Shown here piece by piece: positions 44,886-53,970 of a stretch of DNA of 64,000 nucleotides. The notes beneath the pieces were generated by a model that saw only the letters and a program-made list of their open reading frames with translations, ran no database searches and was not told the origin of the DNA. The stretch comes from Allohoeflea poritis. Its GTDB lineage: Bacteria > Pseudomonadota > Alphaproteobacteria > Rhizobiales > Rhizobiaceae. Numbering within the stretch: position 1 is the first letter of the stretch; every line of letters starts with the position of its first letter. Location: assembly GCF_027889715.1 (NCBI RefSeq), contig NZ_JAPJZH010000003.1, positions 372,001 to 436,000 of the forward strand, read 5' to 3'. The position numbers and the translations under genes were made by a program.

Positions 44886-46808
44886 TTAGTTCAGGTCCAC
44901 GTTGAAGGCAAAATTACCAAGGGCCCGATTGAGGCCCTCGCGGCCGGATTTGACACAGACCTTTGCAACGATGCCGCGGCTGGCATCCTGCACCACCTCA
45001 AGTGTTTCGATCTCAGCTGCGGCACTTTGGGCCTCTACGCGGATTGCACGCTCGATTTCCATCATATTCAAGGTGACTTTGTGGATCTTGCCCACGGCAG
45101 TAAGCGGAAGGGCATCGAGGCAGATGAAGTCCTTCGGCACCGCCGCTCTTTCTGGAACGTGAATCTGCGCAAATTCAGCCAGGTCGTCTTTATCGACATC
45201 CATGCCGGACGCTTTTTGGTAGTACATCACCGGCACTTCGCCAACCTTGGCGTCCGGACGGGCGACCACCGCAGCCATAGCCACCGCGTCATGCTTGTGC
45301 ATGGCCTCCTCGACAATTTTCGGATCAATATTGTGTCCGCCCCGGATGATCAGTTCTTTCTTGCGACCGGTCATCCAGAAATAGCCTTCGGCGTCCTGCC
45401 GGGCCAGGTCGCCGGTATTGAACCAGCGCTTTCCATCGTGCTCCAGCCAGATACCCCTGTTTTGCTCCTCGATCAGATAGCCATCGAAGACATTGGGACC
45501 GGTGATGAAGATCACGCCCGCCTCGTCGACTTCGGCCCAGCGTTCGAATTCGTCCCTGTCGTTCAAGATGCCGATACGCATGTCCTGATACGGAAAGCGC
45601 AGGCCGATCGAGCCGATCCGTGGCGCGTCTGTCTCGGCCGGATTCATCGACGACGCCAACACGCCTTCGGTCATGCCGTAGGCTTCGACAATCGACACGC
45701 CGGTTTCGGAAACAAAGCTGTTGAAGAGTTCCACAGGCATTGGCGCGGCACCGCACGCGGCAAACCGCATCGAGCTCAGATCCCTTCCCTTGTGCGGCAC
45801 CTGCAACAAAGCCCCGTAGATCGTCGGAACCCCCGAGAATGAAGTGATTCCATAATGTTCGACCATCTCCCAGAAACCAGCGATGACCCCTTCCCCGCGA
45901 TAGCCTGAGGGCGTGGCAAGCACAACATGGCCGCCATGCATCCAGGGCAGCAGACCGGTGACCAGCATGGCATTCGTGTGGAACAACGGGAGTCCGCAAA
46001 GCGCGGTTGTACCGGGTCCCACATTATCCTGTCCGACAAAGAGGCTGGGACACCAGGAATTGTAAACCTCGCCAAAATGTGTCCGGCTCACGATCTTGGG
46101 CAGGCCCGTGGTTCCGCCCGTACACAGCATGGTCGAAATGTCGTCGGGACCGGGCAGTGCGAAGTTTATGTCCTTGGCGTTTTCGGCGGCGATCTCGTCG
46201 AGCAGCCGGGTGATCGTGATGTCCCGGCCCTCGATCCGCGCGGCGACCGGCGGCAGGTCTGGACCGTTCGGCCAGACACCGTCACCCATGACGTAGGACG
46301 CGAAATTGCAAAGCAGAATGCGTTCGAGCCCAGGAACCTTCGCCGCTGCCTGACTTGCCTTTTCCCAAATGTCGGACCCTGGGCTCTGCTCAAGTGTAAT
46401 CAGGATTTTTACGCCGGCCGCATTCAACAAGTCCGCCATCTGGCCGGCCTCAATCAACGGATTGATGGCAAGAATTCCACCTGCTGCGCTGCCACCCCAG
46501 ATCGAAAAATGGGTTTCGGGCATGTTGGGCAAGATATAGGCCGCGACTTCGTTGCGCTGCAGACCCAGGCGTCTTAGCGCGTTGGCTGTCTGGGTGATGC
46601 GCCCCATAAGCTGAGCATGCGTCAACGTATAGGGTGCGCGCATTGCTGAAGCACTGAGAAAAAAACTGAGCGCCGGCGCATCCGGATTGATCGCCGCGCC
46701 CTGCCTGAGCGCTTCATATGTCGTCTCAGGCAACTGCCGCTCGGACAATGGTATTTGCTCGAACGCCTGAATATCGTCGATGCAGCGAAGAACTGTTTGC
46801 TGACTCAT
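44886..46808 (-). CDS. Acyl-CoA synthetase (AMP-binding enzyme)
   Basis: A 640-residue adenylate-forming ligase. The P-loop is MLCTGGTTGLPKIV. The AMP site is seen as EAYGMTEG and WFNTGDLARQDAEGYFWMTGRKKELIIRGGHNIDPK. The catalytic lysine near the C-terminus is in LPLTAVGKIHK. The size and the extra 40-residue tail after that Lys fit acyl-CoA synthetases acting on medium-chain or bulky acids. It is 75 nt downstream of the GMC dehydrogenase gene on the same strand and so should share its operator. It would activate the acid made by the aldehyde dehydrogenases. Confidence 0.88.
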   Translation of the reverse strand: MSQQTVLRCIDDIQAFEQIPLSERQLPETTYEALRQGAAINPDAPALSFFLSASAMRAPYTLTHAQLMGRITQTANALRRLGLQRNEVAAYILPNMPETHFSIWGGSAAGGILAINPLIEAGQMADLLNAAGVKILITLEQSPGSDIWEKASQAAAKVPGLERILLCNFASYVMGDGVWPNGPDLPPVAARIEGRDITITRLLDEIAAENAKDINFALPGPDDISTMLCTGGTTGLPKIVSRTHFGEVYNSWCPSLFVGQDNVGPGTTALCGLPLFHTNAMLVTGLLPWMHGGHVVLATPSGYRGEGVIAGFWEMVEHYGITSFSGVPTIYGALLQVPHKGRDLSSMRFAACGAAPMPVELFNSFVSETGVSIVEAYGMTEGVLASSMNPAETDAPRIGSIGLRFPYQDMRIGILNDRDEFERWAEVDEAGVIFITGPNVFDGYLIEEQNRGIWLEHDGKRWFNTGDLARQDAEGYFWMTGRKKELIIRGGHNIDPKIVEEAMHKHDAVAMAAVVARPDAKVGEVPVMYYQKASGMDVDKDDLAEFAQIHVPERAAVPKDFICLDALPLTAVGKIHKVTLNMMEIERAIRVEAQSAAAEIETLEVVQDASRGIVAKVCVKSGREGLNRALGNFAFNVDLN

Positions 46809-46883
46809 ACTAATTCCTTCCGGTCATTGACGTGCCTCGCTGACATGACGGCCTCGGCCGGCAACAACGATCGCATCGTCACA

Positions 46884-48494
46884 TCATGCGGCGGCTTTGA
46901 TCATGTCAGCGGCTTTTTCCGCGATCATGATGGTTGGTGCGTTTGTGTTTCCCGATATCAGGTTTGGCATTATCGAGGCGTCGACCACTCGCAGCGCCTC
47001 AATGCCCCGTACTCGCAGTTCGGGGTCCACCACCGACATCTCGTCCCTGCCCATCTTGCAGGTGCCGACGGGGTGATAGATCGTGTCCGCGCGCGTGCGA
47101 ATATGCTCCTCCCAGTCCGCATCGGTAGTGGCGTGCTGCGTCCCGAACATCTCCTTGTGCCGGAATTTGGTCATCGGCGGGCTTTCAAGGATTTCCCGCG
47201 TCAACCGTGCGCCTTTGATCATGACCTCCAGGTCCCTTGGGTCCGAAAGGAAGCGGGGATCAATTTTGGGTGCGGCCAATGGATCGCTGCTCTGCAAAGA
47301 GACAGTGCCGCGGCTGTCCGGGCGTAACTTGCAGACATGACAGCTGTAGCCGTAGCCGAGATGAAGTTGGCGGGCGTGATCATCGACAAGCGCTATTGTG
47401 AAGTGGAGCTGTATATCAGGCCGGTCCAGTGTGGGTGAGGTTTTGAGGAACGCCCCGCCCTCCGCAAAGCACGTCGCAGCCATGGAAACGCCGGTCTTCC
47501 GCCATCGGGCCAGGTGCCGCATCAGGTTCACCGTTCCGGTAACCCCGATGCCGAAATTGTCCTTGTCCTTGCTCTTGTAGGCAAGAACGAAGTCCAGATG
47601 GTCCTGAAGGTTTTTGCCGACGCCGGGCAGATCGTTCCTGACATCGATTCCGTGCGACGCAAGTTCGTCGCCGGGCCCTATACCCGACAGCTGCAACAAT
47701 TGCGGTGTGTGAAAGGTGCCTCCGCACAAAAGCACTTCCACACGTGCGGATATCTCAACATCCCGCCCCTTGTGCCTCACGATTACGCCGGTGGCGCGAT
47801 TGCCATCGAAGGTCAGCCTTTTGGCCCGGGCCTGAGTGATGACTGTCAGATTGGGACGGCCCATCACGGGAAACAGGTATGCAGCAGCGGCGGAGCAGCG
47901 TTCGCCATTCTTGGCCTTTTCATGAAACTGGGTGACCTGGTACAGCCCGACCCCTTCATTGTCGCCGCCATTGAAGTCTTCTGTTTTTCGATATTGAAGT
48001 TGCCCCGCGGCTTCGATGAATGCACGCGTAATGGGGCGCTCTTCCTTTTGATTTGAAACCTGCAGCGGGCCGTCAGCACCGTGAACGTCGCTGCCGCCCC
48101 GTTCATTATTTTCGGCGCGCTTGAAGTAAGGCAGGACGCTCTCCCAATCCCATCCGTCGCAGCCCAGATCGGCCCAGCCGTCATAATCTTGCTGCTGACC
48201 GCGAACATAGAGCATCGCGTTGATCGCACTGGATCCTCCAAGACCCCGGCCGCGAGGTTGATATCCCTTGCGCCCGTTCAGGCCCGGCTGTTCGACGGTT
48301 TCATAGGCCCAGTTGTTGATTTTTGGCCGTCCGGGAAGTGTCGCCACCGCGCCGGCGGGCAACCTTACAAGAATGTGGTTCGCTCTGCCGCCAGCTTCCA
48401 GCAAACACACTTTAACCTTGGGGTTTTGGCTGAGACGGTTGGCAAGAACGGAACCTGCCGACCCGCCACCTACGATCACATAGTCAAACTGCAT
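46884..48494 (-). CDS. GMC family FAD-dependent alcohol dehydrogenase
   Basis: A 536-residue flavoprotein of the glucose-methanol-choline family. The FAD fold is FDYVIVGGGSAGSVLANRLSQ at the N-terminus. The GMC signature is GRGLGGSSAINAMLYVRG. The active-site His is in YHPVGTCKMGRDEM, followed by DASIMPNLISGNTNAPTIMIAEKAAD. Related enzymes include choline dehydrogenase and the AlkJ-type long-chain alcohol dehydrogenases that feed the respiratory chain. No signal peptide is seen. A 27-bp operator lies 59-85 nt upstream. It should oxidise a primary alcohol to the aldehyde. Confidence 0.9.
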   Translation of the reverse strand: MQFDYVIVGGGSAGSVLANRLSQNPKVKVCLLEAGGRANHILVRLPAGAVATLPGRPKINNWAYETVEQPGLNGRKGYQPRGRGLGGSSAINAMLYVRGQQQDYDGWADLGCDGWDWESVLPYFKRAENNERGGSDVHGADGPLQVSNQKEERPITRAFIEAAGQLQYRKTEDFNGGDNEGVGLYQVTQFHEKAKNGERCSAAAAYLFPVMGRPNLTVITQARAKRLTFDGNRATGVIVRHKGRDVEISARVEVLLCGGTFHTPQLLQLSGIGPGDELASHGIDVRNDLPGVGKNLQDHLDFVLAYKSKDKDNFGIGVTGTVNLMRHLARWRKTGVSMAATCFAEGGAFLKTSPTLDRPDIQLHFTIALVDDHARQLHLGYGYSCHVCKLRPDSRGTVSLQSSDPLAAPKIDPRFLSDPRDLEVMIKGARLTREILESPPMTKFRHKEMFGTQHATTDADWEEHIRTRADTIYHPVGTCKMGRDEMSVVDPELRVRGIEALRVVDASIMPNLISGNTNAPTIMIAEKAADMIKAAA

Positions 48495-48552
48495 TTCATT
48501 CCTCCCTTTGAAACAGGGTGGAGGAATCAGAGGTTTTGCGACAGCGTTGAAG

Positions 48553-48579
48553 CGGACAAAATCTTGATATTTTCGGCCA
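48553..48579 (-). promoter_or_regulatory. AraC-type 27-bp operator, site upstream of the GMC gene
   Basis: In gene orientation TGGCCG-N4-TATCA-N6-TGTCCG (on + CGGACA at 48553-48558, TGATA at 48565-48569, CGGCCA at 48574-48579). Spacing is identical to the other sites, with one change in the middle half-site. Confidence 0.7.
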
Positions 48580-48655
48580 GCCTGCCCGCGTCAATCACGC
48601 AAGGCGATGCTGCGCGCACAAGCGCAGCATCACAAATGGCGTTTGGTTTGCCCGG

Positions 48656-49372
48656 TCAATTCGGCTGGGGTTTCGCCCTGCGCTGTTTCGGGGCGATCTC
48701 TTCATCCGCGCTGAAATACAGGGTGCCGAAAAGCCAGTCCGACAGGGGAAGCGTGATATTGAAGTTCCCCTCGGTCATGAGATCGCGGTTGTGATGCACG
48801 GTGTGGAACAGTCGCAGATACGTCCATCCGGGGATGAGCCGAAACACACGTTCAATGAGTGATCCCCTGGGAAGGTGATAACTGAAGTGCAGGATTTCGT
48901 AGGCAAGGTAGCAAGACGTCATGGTTGCCGCGAACAGGTAACCGATGTTAGCGCCGAAAAGAAGGGAAAGGACGAGCCCGCCCGGTACCGAAACCAAGCT
49001 TGTGAAAACGACAAGCAGGTAAATCGGGAAGATGACGACCCGCCAGTCCATGACCATCTGGTATTCCATCGCCCGGTCGACAAAGAATGTGTGATGGTCG
49101 CCCGTATGGCGCTGGTAAAAAAGCTTGAAGAGCTTCGTTTTTTGGTGTCCCCACCATCGGTGTGACGCCCATTCGCAGACATTGTAGGCGAGCAGTGAAA
49201 TCACGACGATCCAAAGCTGGGAATAGTGGAAATCGACCAGCCGCGAGATCGCGAAATAAAGGAGGCCTGTTCCTCCAAGCAGCACAACGAACAGGTGGAC
49301 CCAGCCACTGTAGTAAGGGCTGACATTCGCCCGGTATTTTGCGCGGAATTTCTCCCTTGCTTCATCTTTCAT
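48656..49372 (-). CDS. Sterol desaturase / fatty acid hydroxylase family protein
   Basis: A 238-residue membrane di-iron enzyme. Four or more hydrophobic stretches carry the histidine boxes HRWWGH, RHTGDHH, HFSYH and HTVHH, the set expected for two iron atoms. Family members hydroxylate or desaturate sterols, fatty acids or carotenoids with O2. It is divergent from a LysR gene and precedes the GMC gene on the same strand, so it may make the alcohol that the GMC enzyme oxidises. The substrate is unproven. Confidence 0.85.
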   Translation of the reverse strand: MKDEAREKFRAKYRANVSPYYSGWVHLFVVLLGGTGLLYFAISRLVDFHYSQLWIVVISLLAYNVCEWASHRWWGHQKTKLFKLFYQRHTGDHHTFFVDRAMEYQMVMDWRVVIFPIYLLVVFTSLVSVPGGLVLSLLFGANIGYLFAATMTSCYLAYEILHFSYHLPRGSLIERVFRLIPGWTYLRLFHTVHHNRDLMTEGNFNITLPLSDWLFGTLYFSADEEIAPKQRRAKPQPN

Positions 49373-49480
49373 CGATAGATCCTCCCATCCCTAAAGATGG
49401 CGGACAGGATACGTAATATTGATATAATGAAAAATTTATAATAATTAAGAGCATTATCACTCTGGTAAATAACGACTGTA

Positions 49481-50422
49481 ATGCTGAGAAACCGCGATCT
49501 GAATCTCCTGCCGGTTTTTGATTCCCTGATGCAGGAACAGCACCTTTCAAAAGCCGCGGAGCGTCTGAACATGAGCCAGCCGGCCGTCAGCAATGCTCTC
49601 AAGAGGCTCAGACAGGGATTCGACGACGAGCTTTTCGTGCGTACCGGCCGCGGGCTCAAGCCGACGCAGCGTGCGCGTGAACTGCATACACAAATTGCTC
49701 CGGCACTTGCGTCGATCCGGGAGAGTTTCGAGGGCCGAGAATTTTCGGCTGAAAATTTTTCCAGAACCATCGACATCTCCATGAACCACGCGGTCGAACA
49801 TATCTGGGGTGAAATCCTTCTGAGGGAGGCCCGGGCTCAAGCTCCGAATTTGAAATGGAAGCTACACCCCGACTATGTCGACGACATACCCGCGCGCCTC
49901 AAGGACGGACGCCTCAGCTATGCGGTGGAATACACGCCGATGCCTGAAGACCAGTTCGGATCGCGACTGCTCCTGCGGGAAGGACTTACCTTAATATGTG
50001 CCAGTGACCATCCATGTGCCAATACCGGCGTGACGATGGAGCAGTTTGAGTCCTTGCCCCAGGTTTCCCTTGTTCGCAGGTCAGGACTGATCCGGACGCA
50101 GAACAGCCGCCGAACAACCCCGCTCGAGTTCCTTCTGGGCAACGCTCTGCCAGAACGCAACATCGCGGTTCAGATGTCCAGTTTTGTTTCCGTACCACAC
50201 GTCGTTGCGGCAACCGATCTGATTGCCGTTGTGCCAAGCCGGTTGGCAAAGTTCTTGAGCGACAACGGAAAACTTAAGTGTCTGCCGCTGCCCTTCGACT
50301 GTCCGATGATAGAAGTACAGCTCTACTGGCATAGAAGCCGCGACAATGATCCAAGCCACAAGTGGGTCGTCGAAATGATGTCGAAAACCGCTTCAAGCCT
50401 TGGCACAGCAGATTGGTTTTGA
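49481..50422 (+). CDS. LysR family regulator
   Basis: A 313-residue LysR-type regulator. The N-terminal winged HTH is LNLLPVFDSLMQEQHLSKAAERLNMSQPAVSNALKRLRQGFDDELFVRTGRGLKPTQRA. A periplasmic-binding-like effector domain follows, and the NodD/PcaQ-like spacing fits. It is divergent from the hydroxylase gene with 108 nt between, so it most likely controls that gene and itself. The effector is unknown. Confidence 0.88.
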   Translation: MLRNRDLNLLPVFDSLMQEQHLSKAAERLNMSQPAVSNALKRLRQGFDDELFVRTGRGLKPTQRARELHTQIAPALASIRESFEGREFSAENFSRTIDISMNHAVEHIWGEILLREARAQAPNLKWKLHPDYVDDIPARLKDGRLSYAVEYTPMPEDQFGSRLLLREGLTLICASDHPCANTGVTMEQFESLPQVSLVRRSGLIRTQNSRRTTPLEFLLGNALPERNIAVQMSSFVSVPHVVAATDLIAVVPSRLAKFLSDNGKLKCLPLPFDCPMIEVQLYWHRSRDNDPSHKWVVEMMSKTASSLGTADWF

Positions 50423-50448
50423 GGCCTGCAGACTTTAGCCAAACGGAT

Positions 50449-51486
50449 CTAAGCAGAAACCCTGTTGTGAGCGGCGTCTTTTTTCAGGCTGCCTGGCGAG
50501 TAATTGTACTTTTTTGTGAAAGCGCGCACGAAACTGGATGGCTCAGAATAACCGGTGCGCCACGCGACCGTGGTAACATCCAGTCCCGCCGTCTTTAGCA
50601 ATTCGTGCCCAATAGCAAGACGGGCATCAACAAGTATTTGCCGGAAGCTGGTGCTTTCCTCCGACAAGCGACGTCGCAAGGTCCGCTCGGTCACACCGAG
50701 CTTGGCAGCGACGGTACCGATGGTCGGATCGTTTCCCATTTCAAGCAGGGTTGCTTCGCGCACCTGTGCCGTCCACTTCGGGTATGGTCGGTCCTCAAGA
50801 TTCAACAGGTTTCTGCATTGCCCGAGGCAATATTCCATGACCGCCGGATCATGCTGTGGCAAAGGCCTGTCCAGCAGATCCTTGGGCAACGCAATCGCGT
50901 CCCTCGGCCTTCCAGGCATTACGCTGATACCGAGCATGCTCTCGATCGCTGCCGCGACATCGGGATCGTCCAAAGTCGTCAGGAATGTGAAATCGGAAAG
51001 CGAGAACTTCGGCAAAAGTTGCGCGCTGAAGTTCGCCAGGACCGTGAGATGCCGTTCCAGCACAAAGCTTTTCACCCGTGGCGATAGACCGCTTGTGTCA
51101 AAAGTCAGGAGCGGCGGATCGTGGAGTTCGTCGAGACCGACTGTGGCTATGATGAAAGACAGATTGGCGTAATCAATTGCTGTCTTCAGGCTTGCACGGA
51201 ACGTCGGGCTGCTCAGGATGGCATAACCCCATATGCCGAAGACCTCCGGCCGGTAGCGGCGACCGATTTCAACGCCTAGCCCAGGGCGGTTCGGAGCATA
51301 TTTGAGAAAGTTACCGATAGCGGTGACTTCCTGGGCCAAAGTCACTTTCATATCGCTACTGTAGAGATCGAATGTCACGAGCCCCGTGCCCTCAAGGCAC
51401 TGTTCCGCTTCCACATTGTAGCTTGGCGCAGCTTCGCACAGGATACGGACGCTTCCGGGCGATCGTTTCTGTGATGCATTCTTCAT
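50449..51486 (-). CDS. AraC family regulator 1 (arabinose-binding-like sensor)
   Basis: A 345-residue regulator. The N-terminal 200 residues are of the arabinose-operon-regulator-like type (LGVEIGRRYRPEVFGIWGYAILSSPTFRASLKTAIDYANLSF). The C-terminal HTH pair is LGVTERTLRRRLSEESTSFRQILVDARLAIGHELL and VAWRTGYSEPSSFVRAFTKKYNYSPGSLKK. It is divergent from the tautomerase/ALDH operon across a 101-nt gap containing operator 51506-51532. Its DNA-binding domain is nearly the same as that of AraC 2 (57419-58459), so both should read the same site. Confidence 0.9.
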   Translation of the reverse strand: MKNASQKRSPGSVRILCEAAPSYNVEAEQCLEGTGLVTFDLYSSDMKVTLAQEVTAIGNFLKYAPNRPGLGVEIGRRYRPEVFGIWGYAILSSPTFRASLKTAIDYANLSFIIATVGLDELHDPPLLTFDTSGLSPRVKSFVLERHLTVLANFSAQLLPKFSLSDFTFLTTLDDPDVAAAIESMLGISVMPGRPRDAIALPKDLLDRPLPQHDPAVMEYCLGQCRNLLNLEDRPYPKWTAQVREATLLEMGNDPTIGTVAAKLGVTERTLRRRLSEESTSFRQILVDARLAIGHELLKTAGLDVTTVAWRTGYSEPSSFVRAFTKKYNYSPGSLKKDAAHNRVSA

Positions 51487-51505
51487 GTCGCAATGCTAGG
51501 TAGCT

Positions 51506-51532
51506 TGGCCGGAAATGTCAAAGACATGTCCG
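51506..51532 (+). promoter_or_regulatory. AraC-type 27-bp operator, araC1 / tautomerase operon divergence
   Basis: TGGCCG (51506-51511), N4, TGTCA (51516-51520), N6, TGTCCG (51527-51532). It is oriented toward the + strand operon, 56-82 nt before its first start, and 20-46 nt before the araC1 start, so it could also autoregulate araC1. Confidence 0.75.
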
Positions 51533-51587
51533 TTGCCATCATCGGCTTTTGGCAGGCGATGACAGAGAGTGTTCGCAGGAGGACCCC

Positions 51588-52037
51588 ATGCGATCACTCA
51601 TTGCCATTCAAGAAGGTCAAATTTCGCTGGAGCAAATCAAGGCTCTCGAGAAGATGCTGCGTAAGCTTTACGCGGAGCATATCGGACCCGAAAAACTGAC
51701 CGTCATCTGGAACGTTGCGGCCAGGCAGCACACGATTACCGACAGAAAGTGGTCGCGCTCTTCGACGGTAACCATGGAAGTACCGGATGGCCTGGAAACA
51801 CAACGGCGCGAGGCCTTCATGCTCGAGTGTGAAAAGAGCTGGCGCGAAGTGACCGGACAGCATCCGGATCAGGTTTCCGTCGGGGCATTCGATCAGTCGC
51901 GCTACGACGAAATTCTGAAAAGCAACCTCACCCGCTTATCGACTTTGGGACGCGTCAGCTATCTGGGCAAGCTCTTCACCCGGGCGATGATCTCGAAGAT
52001 GCAGCATGGCGTGATGATCACACGGTTTAATCAATAG
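51588..52037 (+). CDS. Tautomerase-superfamily-like protein, alpha-type (no Pro-1)
   Basis: A 149-residue protein starting MRSLIAIQEGQISLEQ. The IxEGxxS-type first strand recalls 4-oxalocrotonate tautomerase-like proteins, but the residue after Met is Arg, so the catalytic Pro-1 is missing. AGGAGG lies 9 nt before the ATG at 51588. It shares the QEGQIS start with the 105-residue protein at 58889-59206; each is followed by a Pro-1 tautomerase. I infer a hetero-oligomer like the alpha/beta CaaD dehalogenase, with this as the non-catalytic or structural subunit. Family placement is moderate. Confidence 0.6.
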   Translation: MRSLIAIQEGQISLEQIKALEKMLRKLYAEHIGPEKLTVIWNVAARQHTITDRKWSRSSTVTMEVPDGLETQRREAFMLECEKSWREVTGQHPDQVSVGAFDQSRYDEILKSNLTRLSTLGRVSYLGKLFTRAMISKMQHGVMITRFNQ

Positions 52038-52049
52038 GAGCGTTCGACA

Positions 52050-52466
52050 ATGCCACTTTATACACTCGCATCGAAAAGGCCGTTCTCCGAACAAATCCGT
52101 TTCGACATCGCTCAGGTGATCACGGACGTGCATTGCGGGCTGACAGGCGCTCCAACGGAATTTGTGAATGTTGTGTTCATGACCGGGTTTCGAATGCGCC
52201 GGGGCACGACCCTTGGTGTGAACGGCAATGTGCGCATGGGCGGCGACCGCAATGCTGACCTTTATCAGCGGTTGAACGATCAGATGCATCGGCGTGTCGC
52301 GGAGGCGGCGCAACTGGATATCTCCCGAGTTCTGGTCACGCTGATCGGCATCGAACCGCATTGGGTTGTCGAGGGAGGAATGGTCCTTCCGCCGCCCGGT
52401 GAAGAAGCAGGCTGGCTGGAGCGCAAGAATGCCGTTCATGCCGCTATGGGGATCGGTCCGGCCTGA
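52050..52466 (+). CDS. cis-CaaD-like tautomerase with Pro-1
   Basis: A 138-residue tautomerase-superfamily protein. After Met removal it starts PLYTLASKR. ITDVHCGLTGAPTEFVNVVF matches the cis-3-chloroacrylic acid dehalogenase segment with its active-site His. VVEGGMVLPPPGEEAGW keeps the catalytic Glu, and the Arg before NADL fits one of the two active-site arginines. Chemistry would be hydration or tautomerisation of an unsaturated acid or aldehyde. It follows the Pro-1-less partner by 12 nt and precedes the aldehyde dehydrogenase by 34 nt. The native substrate is unknown; dehalogenation need not be its role. Confidence 0.75.
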   Translation: MPLYTLASKRPFSEQIRFDIAQVITDVHCGLTGAPTEFVNVVFMTGFRMRRGTTLGVNGNVRMGGDRNADLYQRLNDQMHRRVAEAAQLDISRVLVTLIGIEPHWVVEGGMVLPPPGEEAGWLERKNAVHAAMGIGPA

Positions 52467-52500
52467 TCCCGGTTTCAATCAAACACTCGGAGAAACGCAA

Positions 52501-53967
52501 ATGTCCGCACCACAACTGACCGCAGTCACACCGGAAATGCCGGATCTTGAGGCAATGCTTCTGGCTCAGAAGAAGGCGTATATGGCTGATCCGATGCCCG
52601 ATCGGGCGACACGGATTCGCAGGCTCGACAAGCTGCACAATGCTCTTGTCGACAACAAGGCGCGGATCATCGCTGCGGTGAGCAAGGATTTCTCCAACCG
52701 CTCCGCGGCGGAAACGGAGCTGGCGGAGATCATGCCGTTGCTGGACGGCATTTCCTATTACCGCAAACGCCTGAAACGTCTGATGAAGCCGCAACGCCGC
52801 CATGTGTCGCTGACTTTGATGCCAGCGCGTGTCGAGGTGCAATATCAGCCTGTCGGCGTCGTCGGCATCGTAGTACCCTGGAACTTTCCCATCTTTCTGG
52901 CCCTGTCACCGTTGATCGGTGCACTGGCAGCCGGCAACCGCGCAATGCTCAAATCGTCGGAATTCGCGCCCGCCACGGGAGATTTGCTGAAGCAGATCAT
53001 CGCGGAAAACTATGCCGAAGACGAGGTGACGGTCGTTACCGGCGGCGTTGAAGTTGCCACCGAGTTCACCAAGCTGCCGTTCGATCACCTGGTGTTCACC
53101 GGTTCGACCCAGGTCGGCAGAATTGTGATGCGTGCCGCGGCGGAAAATCTCACACCGGTGACACTGGAACTCGGAGGCAAATCTCCGGTCATCATCCACA
53201 AGGATTTTCCCATTGAAGAAGCCGCCGGCCGGATCGCATTCGGCAAGGGCATCAATGCCGGTCAGGTCTGTGTATCGCCGGACTACATCCTGTGCCCGCG
53301 CGACAAGGTGAATGCCTTCTGCAACGCCTTTTCGGAATCGATGGGCAAAGCCTACCCGAGTCTGCAGAACAATGGCGACTATACCGCGATCATCACCGAT
53401 CGGCAGAAAGCCCGGTTGGAAGGCTACCTCAAGGATGCCGAGGAAAAAGGCGCCGAACTGATCACCATCAATCCGCAGGCCGAGTCGTTCGGCGACTCGC
53501 GAAAGATGCCGATGACGCTGGTCATCGGCGCCACCGACGAGATGCTGGTCCTGCGCGAAGAGATTTTCGGCCCGATCTTACCCGTGGTCCCCTATGACAC
53601 GATCGACGAGGCCATCGCCTATGTGAATGACCGCCCGCGGCCGTTGGCGTTCTACTATTTCGATTGGAACAAAAGTCGTGCCGACGATGTGCTGGCCCGG
53701 ACCCATTCGGGGGGAGCGTGCGTGAACGACACGATGAGCCATGTGCTTGCCGACGATATTCCTTTCGGCGGCATCGGCCCGTCGGGCATGGGCCATTATC
53801 ACGGCGCGGAAGGGTTCCGCAATTTCTCCAAGGCCAAAGGGGTGGTCCGCAAGGGCCGGATCAATGCGACGGCTTTCATCGCGCCGCCCTGGGACAACTT
53901 CATGTTCAACAGCCTGAAAAAACTACAGGCAATGCGCTTCCGTCGCCGGAAGATTCAGGAGTATTGA
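52501..53967 (+). CDS. Coniferyl-aldehyde-dehydrogenase-like ALDH (CalB type)
   Basis: A 488-residue NAD(P)-dependent aldehyde dehydrogenase of the class 3/CalB branch. The nucleophilic Cys is in GINAGQVCVSPDYIL and the general-base Glu in VTLELGGKSPVI. The GSTQVGRIVMRAAAENLTPV cofactor loop and C-terminal SKAKGVVRKGRINATAFIAPPW are present. The ATG at 52501 has GGAGA 7 nt upstream; the frame extends further left only inside the tautomerase gene. It oxidises an aldehyde, aromatic or aliphatic, to the acid, next to the tautomerases and OYE. Confidence 0.88.
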   Translation: MSAPQLTAVTPEMPDLEAMLLAQKKAYMADPMPDRATRIRRLDKLHNALVDNKARIIAAVSKDFSNRSAAETELAEIMPLLDGISYYRKRLKRLMKPQRRHVSLTLMPARVEVQYQPVGVVGIVVPWNFPIFLALSPLIGALAAGNRAMLKSSEFAPATGDLLKQIIAENYAEDEVTVVTGGVEVATEFTKLPFDHLVFTGSTQVGRIVMRAAAENLTPVTLELGGKSPVIIHKDFPIEEAAGRIAFGKGINAGQVCVSPDYILCPRDKVNAFCNAFSESMGKAYPSLQNNGDYTAIITDRQKARLEGYLKDAEEKGAELITINPQAESFGDSRKMPMTLVIGATDEMLVLREEIFGPILPVVPYDTIDEAIAYVNDRPRPLAFYYFDWNKSRADDVLARTHSGGACVNDTMSHVLADDIPFGGIGPSGMGHYHGAEGFRNFSKAKGVVRKGRINATAFIAPPWDNFMFNSLKKLQAMRFRRRKIQEY

Positions 53968-53970
53968 CCA

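Noticed and set aside
49402-49428. Possible seventh AraC-type operator between the hydroxylase and lysR genes
   Set aside because: Only one half-site (CGGACA) matches, plus a few adjacent bases; the other two half-sites are absent at the required spacing.
52050-52466. Naming this a haloacrylate dehalogenase
   Set aside because: Pro-1, His and Glu fit, but only one of the two key arginines lines up and the context is alcohol/aldehyde oxidation; family-level naming is safer.
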